Source: Lachnospiraceae bacterium UBA3692
GTDB lineage: Bacteria > Bacillota > Clostridia > Lachnospirales > Lachnospiraceae
Direction: 5' to 3'
DNA length: 64,000 bases
Assembly: GCA_002372815.1 (NCBI GenBank)
Contig: DFIR01000012.1
Span: 63,264 to 127,263, forward strand
The notes below the pieces were generated by a model. The model saw only the letters and a list, made by a program, of their open reading frames with translations, did not search any database and was not told the origin of the DNA. Positions 62,226 to 64,000 of the stretch are shown here, in pieces. The number at the start of each line of letters is the position of its first letter. Positions within the stretch are counted from its first letter, which is position 1. The translations under genes and the position numbers were made by a program.

Positions 62226-63284
62226 ATGAGATTACTGAACTATAAAACCGAATATCAGAAGCTGCTGACGCCGACGATCGTGTCGTACCTGGCACAGATC
62301 CATGAAATGAAAGGACAGCAGAATCTGTTTGTCGAAGCACAGAAGGATGCTCTTGCTGAGCTGCTGGAGATTGCAAAGATCCAGAGCACAGAGGCATCCA
62401 ACCGTATTGAGGGCATTATCACCACCGACGACCGGCTAAAAAAGATCGTGATGAACAAGACAACCCCGAAGGGTCGGAGTGAACGCGAGATCGCCGGATA
62501 TCGTGATGTGCTGAACACGATCCACGAAAACTATGACTTTATTCCCGTCAGGCCGGGCATGATCCTGCAGCTGCACCGGGATCTGTATAAATTCAGCAAT
62601 TCGGCTATCGGCGGCAGCTTCAAGAACTCCGATAATATCATTGCTGAAGAGCTTCCGGACGGGACAAAGCGCGTCCGTTTCCAGCCGGTCCCGGCATGGG
62701 AAACACCAGAGGCCATGGATTCCCTGTGCAACGCATTTCAGGAAGTCTTGACGGATCCGGAATTGGATCCCCTTCTGCTGATGCCGATGTTCATCCTGGA
62801 CTTCCTTTGCATTCATCCCTTCAACGATGGAAACGGCCGTATGAGCCGCCTGCTGACCCTTCTTCTGCTGTATCGTTCCGGGTATTCTGTCGGAAAATAT
62901 ATCAGCCTTGAGCGCCTGATTGCGGACAGCAAAGAGACCTATTACGAGGTTCTGCAGGACAGTTCGACCGGATGGCATGAAGGAACAAATGATTATCTCC
63001 CCTTTGTCCGTTATATGCTGGGCGTTGTGGTCGCAGCCTATCGGGAGTTTGCGTCCCGGGTGGATATCCTGATCACAAGGGGGCTTTCCAAACCTGACAG
63101 GATCCGGGAAACCATCCGCAGCACCACCGGAAAAATCACAAAGACGCAGATCATGCGACAATGCCCGGATATCAGCCAGAAGACCGTGGAACGGGCACTG
63201 GCTGATATGCTGAAAAATGGCGATATTATCAAAATCGGCGGAGGACGATATACCTCCTACAGATGGAACTGGGAGAAGGAGTAA
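62226..63284 (+). CDS. Fic-family protein with C-terminal winged helix
   Basis: The protein has 352 residues. N-terminal Fic_N-like region with the inhibitory helix motif ASNRIEGI (S/T-x-x-x-E-G/N form), then the catalytic HPFNDGNGRMSRLL, complete for AMPylation (H-P-F-x-D-G-N-G-R). The C-terminal ~70 residues form a winged helix (ITKTQIMRQCPDISQKTVERALADML). Such proteins attach AMP to target proteins, and many are self-inhibited; some stand next to restriction-modification genes as here. It is 4 nt upstream of hsdM. The sequence is less GC-rich than the left part of the window. Confidence 0.92.
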   Translation: MRLLNYKTEYQKLLTPTIVSYLAQIHEMKGQQNLFVEAQKDALAELLEIAKIQSTEASNRIEGIITTDDRLKKIVMNKTTPKGRSEREIAGYRDVLNTIHENYDFIPVRPGMILQLHRDLYKFSNSAIGGSFKNSDNIIAEELPDGTKRVRFQPVPAWETPEAMDSLCNAFQEVLTDPELDPLLLMPMFILDFLCIHPFNDGNGRMSRLLTLLLLYRSGYSVGKYISLERLIADSKETYYEVLQDSSTGWHEGTNDYLPFVRYMLGVVVAAYREFASRVDILITRGLSKPDRIRETIRSTTGKITKTQIMRQCPDISQKTVERALADMLKNGDIIKIGGGRYTSYRWNWEKE

Positions 63285-63288
63285 AGAT

Positions 63289-63942
63289 ATGGTTACAGGT
63301 GAACTGAAAAGCAAAATTGACAGCCTTTGGGAGATCTTCTGGACCGGCGGCCTGACAAATCCGCTGGACGTCATCGAGCAGATGACCTACCTGATGTTCA
63401 TCCACGATCTGGACGACGCCGACAACCTCCGCGCCAAAGAGGCGGCCATGCTGGGTCTGCCCTATGAGAGCATCTTTGCCAAAGAGGTGCAGATCGGAGA
63501 CCGCACTGTGGATGGCAGTCAACTCAAATGGAGTGTGTTCCATGACTTCCCCGCCGCAAAGATGTACAGCACCGTGCAGGAGTGGGTTTTCCCTTTCATC
63601 AAGAACCTGCACGGCGACAAGGAGAGCGCATATTCCAAATACATGAGTGACGCCATCTTCAAGGTGCCGACGCCTCTGATGCTAGACATGATCGTCACAG
63701 CCATGGACGGCATCTATGACCAGATGGCTCAGCTCAAGGCCGCCGACACCCGGGGCGACGTGTACGAATATCTGCTCTCCAAGATCGCCACGGCGGGGGT
63801 CAACGGCCAGTTCCGTACGCCCCGCCACATCATCCGCATGATGGTGGATCTCATGGAGCCCAAGGCGGACGAGATCGTCTGCGAAAGCAAGACGCAAAAT
63901 TTGATACAAATTAACGATTGCCCTCTCAGGGGTGTCGCATAG
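63289..63942 (+). pseudogene. hsdM: Type I restriction-modification methyltransferase subunit (HsdM), 3'-truncated
   Basis: From ATG 63289 the product begins MVTGELKSKIDSLWEIFWTGG and follows the HsdM N-terminal helical domain (QMTYLMFIHDLDD) up to FRTPRHIIRMMVDLMEPKADEIVC. The next expected element, the SAM-binding DPACGTAGF motif, is absent. From about 63886 the sequence changes character and the frame ends after 18 unrelated residues. The catalytic NPPF part is also lost. Best explained by insertion of foreign DNA; the rest may lie beyond the window. Confidence 0.85.
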
Positions 63943-64000
63943 GCTTTAGGGGTGTCGGTTTTACAGACCAGCGCGTTTTGTATATAGGGGATGTAGTTAT
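63886..64000. mobile_element. Probable end of a mobile element inserted in hsdM
   Basis: The sequence after DEIVC has no relation to HsdM, is AT-richer and holds AGGGGTGTCG twice (in the CTCAGGGGTGTCGCATAGG and TTTAGGGGTGTCGG contexts), about 22 bp apart, as transposase-binding sites at element ends often do. No gene is readable in the ~110 bases visible. The element family cannot be named. Confidence 0.5.

Overview
The window is a visibly GC-rich chromosomal segment of a low-oxygen Gram-positive bacterium, most likely a member of the Bacillota class Clostridia (Lachnospiraceae-like). I infer this from the EssC/YukD/WXG100 secretion genes, PyrK with a class 1B PyrD, a PadR regulator, a HrcA-type CIRCE operator, strong Shine-Dalgarno sequences and GTG/TTG starts. 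No rRNA, tRNA or CRISPR array was found.

Region 1 (1-30,300) is one very large, almost entirely plus-strand locus built around an atypical type VII (Ess/ESX-like) secretion system. It holds a membrane FHA-FtsK/SpoIIIE ATPase (EssC-like, three P-loops), a YukD/EsaB-like ubiquitin-fold protein, five small WXG100-type proteins, and a 1632-residue RHS/YD-repeat protein whose N-terminus looks like a WXG100 helical hairpin ending in a YxxxE signal. Interleaved are three Ser/Thr kinases, a PP2C phosphatase, a vWA protein, a LytTR regulator, and a series of zinc-ribbon, transmembrane and C-type-lectin-like proteins. The vWA-PP2C-kinase trio resembles the TerY-P triad of Ter stress systems. I do not see EsaA, EssA or EssB. 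A LytTR-type direct repeat with a -10 box lies before the WXG100 cluster, which suggests that the locus regulator controls substrate expression. The natural reading is a phospho-signalling-controlled secretion machine (kinases/phosphatase to FHA of EssC) with its own surface lectin-like sensors or adhesins and a large toxin-like RHS substrate.

Region 2 (30,300-33,800) carries a sugar-nucleotide epimerase/dehydratase, a D-2-hydroxyacid dehydrogenase and an unrecognised nuclease-like protein. Region 3 (33,900-49,100) is mostly core metabolism. A minus-strand pyrimidine cluster (pyrC-udp-cdd) diverges from plsC-pyrK-pyrD-ispE-gntR-murI-DUF1934. After it come a DUF3048 lipoprotein, a GH2 glycosidase, a gamma-carbonic-anhydrase-like protein, trmD and a nitroreductase. 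Region 4 (49,100-60,200) has a padR-HAAS membrane protein-DUF4097 operon, an RluA pseudouridine synthase, lon under a CIRCE operator, a CPA2 antiporter and a GMP synthase lacking its glutaminase domain.

Region 5 (60,200-64,000) is less GC-rich and decayed or mobile in character. It has a MATE pseudogene behind a leader terminator, a gene remnant, a Fic-family protein and a type I methyltransferase (HsdM) broken off at the window end by what looks like a mobile element. Three intergenic tandem arrays (33.9, 49.2 and 57.3 kb) all have an exact 62-bp period although the third is unrelated in sequence to the first two. Several conserved enzymes carry in-frame low-complexity insertions.
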